Below, piece after piece: positions 61,492 through 64,000 of a DNA stretch of 64,000 nt. This stretch comes from Mesostigma viride (Eukaryota > Streptophyta > Mesostigmatophyceae > Mesostigmatales > Mesostigmataceae). Location: the NCBI GenBank assembly GCA_009746045.1, contig RPFO01001928.1, positions 93,501-157,500 on the forward strand, read 5' to 3'. Position numbers and translations under genes: made by a program. Below the pieces are notes generated by a model. The model did not search any database. It was not told where the DNA came from and worked only from the letters and a program-made list of their open reading frames with translations. Each line of letters opens with the position of its first letter. The first letter of the stretch is position 1.

Positions 61492-63049
61492 TTTACTCTG
61501 TTGCTAAAACAAGTAAATTATTATCACGCCAGAAGTCCCTTATGGCGTCTCGGAGTCTGCCACTAGTCAAAACCTAAACGATTTTTCTGTGCTCGGTCTG
61601 CCCTAATGCACTGGAGTCGCGTAACTGCCCTAAATTGCCCGCCTTCTGGCTGGAAATTCTTATGCGCGCAAATGTATTAATACGCAATAAACATGCAGGG
61701 TCCAGCCACTGCCTGTTTAAACTGGGGCTCTATGTTCTCTGAACTCCGCGAAAAAAGGCGGCAAACGAACAAGGAAACCGGGACCGGAATTCATCCCCTT
61801 AAAGGTAGCCTTCTAGCTTCGTTCCAACCCTGGTTTTTCCAGTCTAAGTCTCGAACACGGACTCGCAAATGACAAACTCACAGCGCAACTTACGCGGACC
61901 ATGGTGTCAGATGCCCGAAGTAGGGAAGGCAGTACGGACACCATCGTTGCCGTTTGTTGTTGACACAACAACAACAGATAATTAATAATAATTGCCATTT
62001 GCCAATAAAATATTAGTTGGATAATAAATATACCCATTTCCCCGAAATTGCCATTTGCCAGGTGGACACGACGTCCTGGATGTACTCGGGTGACACAAGC
62101 TACAGGTCCAGTAGTGACACAAGCTACAGGTGTGTACAAGTTCTCGGGACTAGGGAGTCGGGCTCTGGAGTCTAGAGCCTGGACGTCAGGCCTAGGGACT
62201 CGGGCCTCATCATCGGGACTCGGGAGCACCATGGCCAACAGCGCATGAATTACGGGCGGGAAGTGCCACACAATGTCAGTCAGTCAGTCAGTTAGTTTAT
62301 TCCCACTCCTGTTGTTCGACCGAGTTATTGCAACCACATGATGCCTATTCATGATAAATGCACGAGTGTTCTGAGTTTCTGTGACCATCGGTGTGCGCTT
62401 GTGCACGCTGTGCCTAAGGCATACTTCACTGTTGAACGTGCATGGCTGGGTTAATTGTGGTTATGACAATCCGGCGTGCAGTTGCGTAGTGGCCGTAAGG
62501 CCTGGCGAAGTTCGCGTACAGTTAGAGCGTTGATGCAAGTTTGAGACACAGGCCATGCCTGTATAAAATATCTGGCCCAGCCTTTTAGTCAAACGTCTAC
62601 TAGCCGTACAAACGATCAACGGGTGCCGGGAAAGCAGAGCACACCGAAGTCTTAAAGGTGTCATCTTTCCCAGATAACCATGCCTGTTGCCTTCTTCAAC
62701 GTGCACATTATGTTAGCAGGGTAAGCGTGCGCGCCGATTCTATGATGCAATGCGGCCAAGAGATGTAGTATAGTCTATCATTAGGAAGGTAGAAGGTACG
62801 TACGGTTTTCGGTCGGAAATATCTTTGCTGGCTGGCGTTTAAGCTTGTAAGCTTCAAGTCGTCTTTGCTGAAGCTTGCATGGGCTGTACATCTCGTTTAA
62901 AAACCTTGGCTTCGTAGGCCCAGCCCGGCGTTTGGACAGGCAGCAGGCCGCTTGGTTGACCTTCGCATATGTCGATCGGACACGGGACAATCAGCTAATG
63001 ACACGCCCACATTTTTCCTCCTTGAACCCCCCAATATGGATATGAATGA
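61492..63049. other. Upstream flank of PRKRIP1, no gene recognised
   Basis: AT-richer than the rest. It presumably holds the PRKRIP1 promoter (TGAACGT and GCGCGCAAAT motifs are unremarkable). A duplicated GACACAAGCTACAGGT occurs near 62,092 and 62,116. No protein or RNA family was recognised. Confidence 0.35.
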
Positions 63050-63149
63050 CCCTCCCTCTCACCCTCCCCTTCTCCCCCTTCCCCCCCTTCCCCCCCCCTT
63101 GCACCCCCTCCCCCCCCCTCCCCCCCCCCCCCCCCCCCTCCCCCCCCCT

Positions 63150-63180
<31 letters not shown>

Positions 63181-63236
63181 CCCCCCCCGCCCCCCCCCCC
63201 CTCCCCCCGCCCCTCCCCCCCCTCCCCCCCCTGCCC
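63050..63236. repeat. Poly-C / CCCCTCC tract
   Basis: Almost pure C with scattered T and G over about 185 bp. Runs reach about 25 C, so the exact length is doubtful. Confidence 0.9.
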
Positions 63237-63282
63237 CCCTTTCTTTTCCTTTCGTGCATGTGCTCCCCCCCCCCTGCCTGCC

Positions 63283-63505
63283 CGACCAACGAACCAACCA
63301 ACCAAGCAACCAACCAAGCAACCAACCAACCAACCAACCAAGCAACCAACCAACCAACCAACTAACCAACCAACCAACCAACCAACCAACCAACCAACCA
63401 ACCAACCAACCAACCAACCAACCAACCAACCAACCAACCAACCAACCAACCAACCAACCAACCAACCAACCAACCAACCAACCAACCAACCAACCAACCA
63501 ACCAA

Positions 63506-63551
<46 letters not shown>

Positions 63552-63765
63552 CGCCGACCGACCGACCGACCGACCGACCGACCGACCGACCGACCGACCG
63601 ACCGACCGACCGACCGACCGACCGACCGACCGACCGACCGACCGACCGACCGACCGACCGACCGACCGACCGACCGACCGACCGACCGACCGACCGACCG
63701 ACCGACCGACCGACCGACCGACCGACCGACCGACCGACCGACCAACCAACCAACCAACCAACCAC
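63283..63765. repeat. Tetranucleotide array in three successive blocks
   Basis: (CCAA)n to about 63,507, then (CCAG)n to about 63,550, then (CCGA)n to about 63,740, and a short return to (CCAA)n. The 4-bp phase is kept across the blocks while the base identity changes. Long open frames here (PTNQ, PTDR, VGWL repeats) are not genes. Confidence 0.95.
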
Positions 63766-64000
63766 TGACTGAGCGGCACCCCCACCCCGCCAGCCTTCCC
63801 CTCACTCCCTCTTCCAACCCTTCATACCCCTTGACCCTACGTTTTCTTCCCCACTGCCAGCCTTGCTTGGATGCAACTTGGTGCTGCACGAGCTGGGTGT
63901 CGGATGTCTAGGGTTGCCCATCCTTGGCCTACTAAGACTGTCAGTAATGGGCCATAACGACAAGAAATGATGTGCTAGAGCCTGGCAGGCTGTCCACCCA
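63766..64000. other. Right edge, nothing recognised
   Basis: Unique sequence following the tetranucleotide array; no coding or repeat signal seen. Confidence 0.4.

Noticed and set aside
62991-63889. PTNQ / PTDR / VGWL repeat proteins
   Set aside because: Tetranucleotide repeats have a 12-base coding period and open all frames; no start context or homology.

Overview
The window is nuclear DNA of a eukaryote. Protein-coding genes are split by many introns with GT-AG borders and consistent reading phase, there are no bacterial operons, and most of the sequence is retrotransposons, DNA transposons and tandem repeats. High GC, long introns packed with minisatellites, and LINEs with (TTAA)n tails suggest a microalga, most likely a green alga. 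That assignment is inference; no marker gene proves it.

Three host genes are supported. (1) Left edge to about 4.7 kb, minus strand: an MTH1/NUDT1-like Nudix hydrolase that sanitises oxidised nucleotides; its 3' exon(s) lie outside the window. (2) 5.8-16.0 kb, plus strand, divergent from it: a seven-exon gene for a roughly 495-residue single-pass membrane protein. It has a basic Ser-Pro N-terminus and a C-terminal AAA+-like domain without a P-loop, the layout of the torsin activators LAP1/LULL1. Its introns hold a 2.8-kb 42-bp minisatellite and several smaller ones. (3) 59.4-61.5 kb, minus strand: a two-exon PRKRIP1 orthologue (spliceosome-associated), whose single intron contains a 480-bp G-rich repeat.

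From 16.7 to 57.7 kb the window is almost wholly mobile DNA. Families present: a tRNA-related SINE; an L1-type LINE with AP endonuclease and reverse transcriptase; many short LINEs that encode only an ORF1 protein yet share the 3' hairpin and (TTAA)n tail of the L1-type LINE; a LINE with a restriction-like endonuclease that sits in (TA)n tracts; piggyBac-like and hAT-like DNA elements; two LTR retrotransposons lacking a recognisable reverse transcriptase; and a 3.35-kb terminal-inverted-repeat element (27,361-30,713) that encodes a zinc-finger/low-complexity protein and fits no superfamily I recognise.

The region 32.2-55.5 kb is a six-level nest, each level resolved from its target-site duplication: ORF1-only LINE > SINE > gag-only LTR element (22 kb, TSD GCACG) > piggyBac-like (TTAA) > hAT-like (8-bp TSD) > second LTR element (TSD GAAGA).

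From 57.7 kb to the right edge there is little besides the PRKRIP1 gene and simple-sequence arrays. Several element frameshifts lie in G or C homopolymers, so some may be sequencing errors rather than real mutations.
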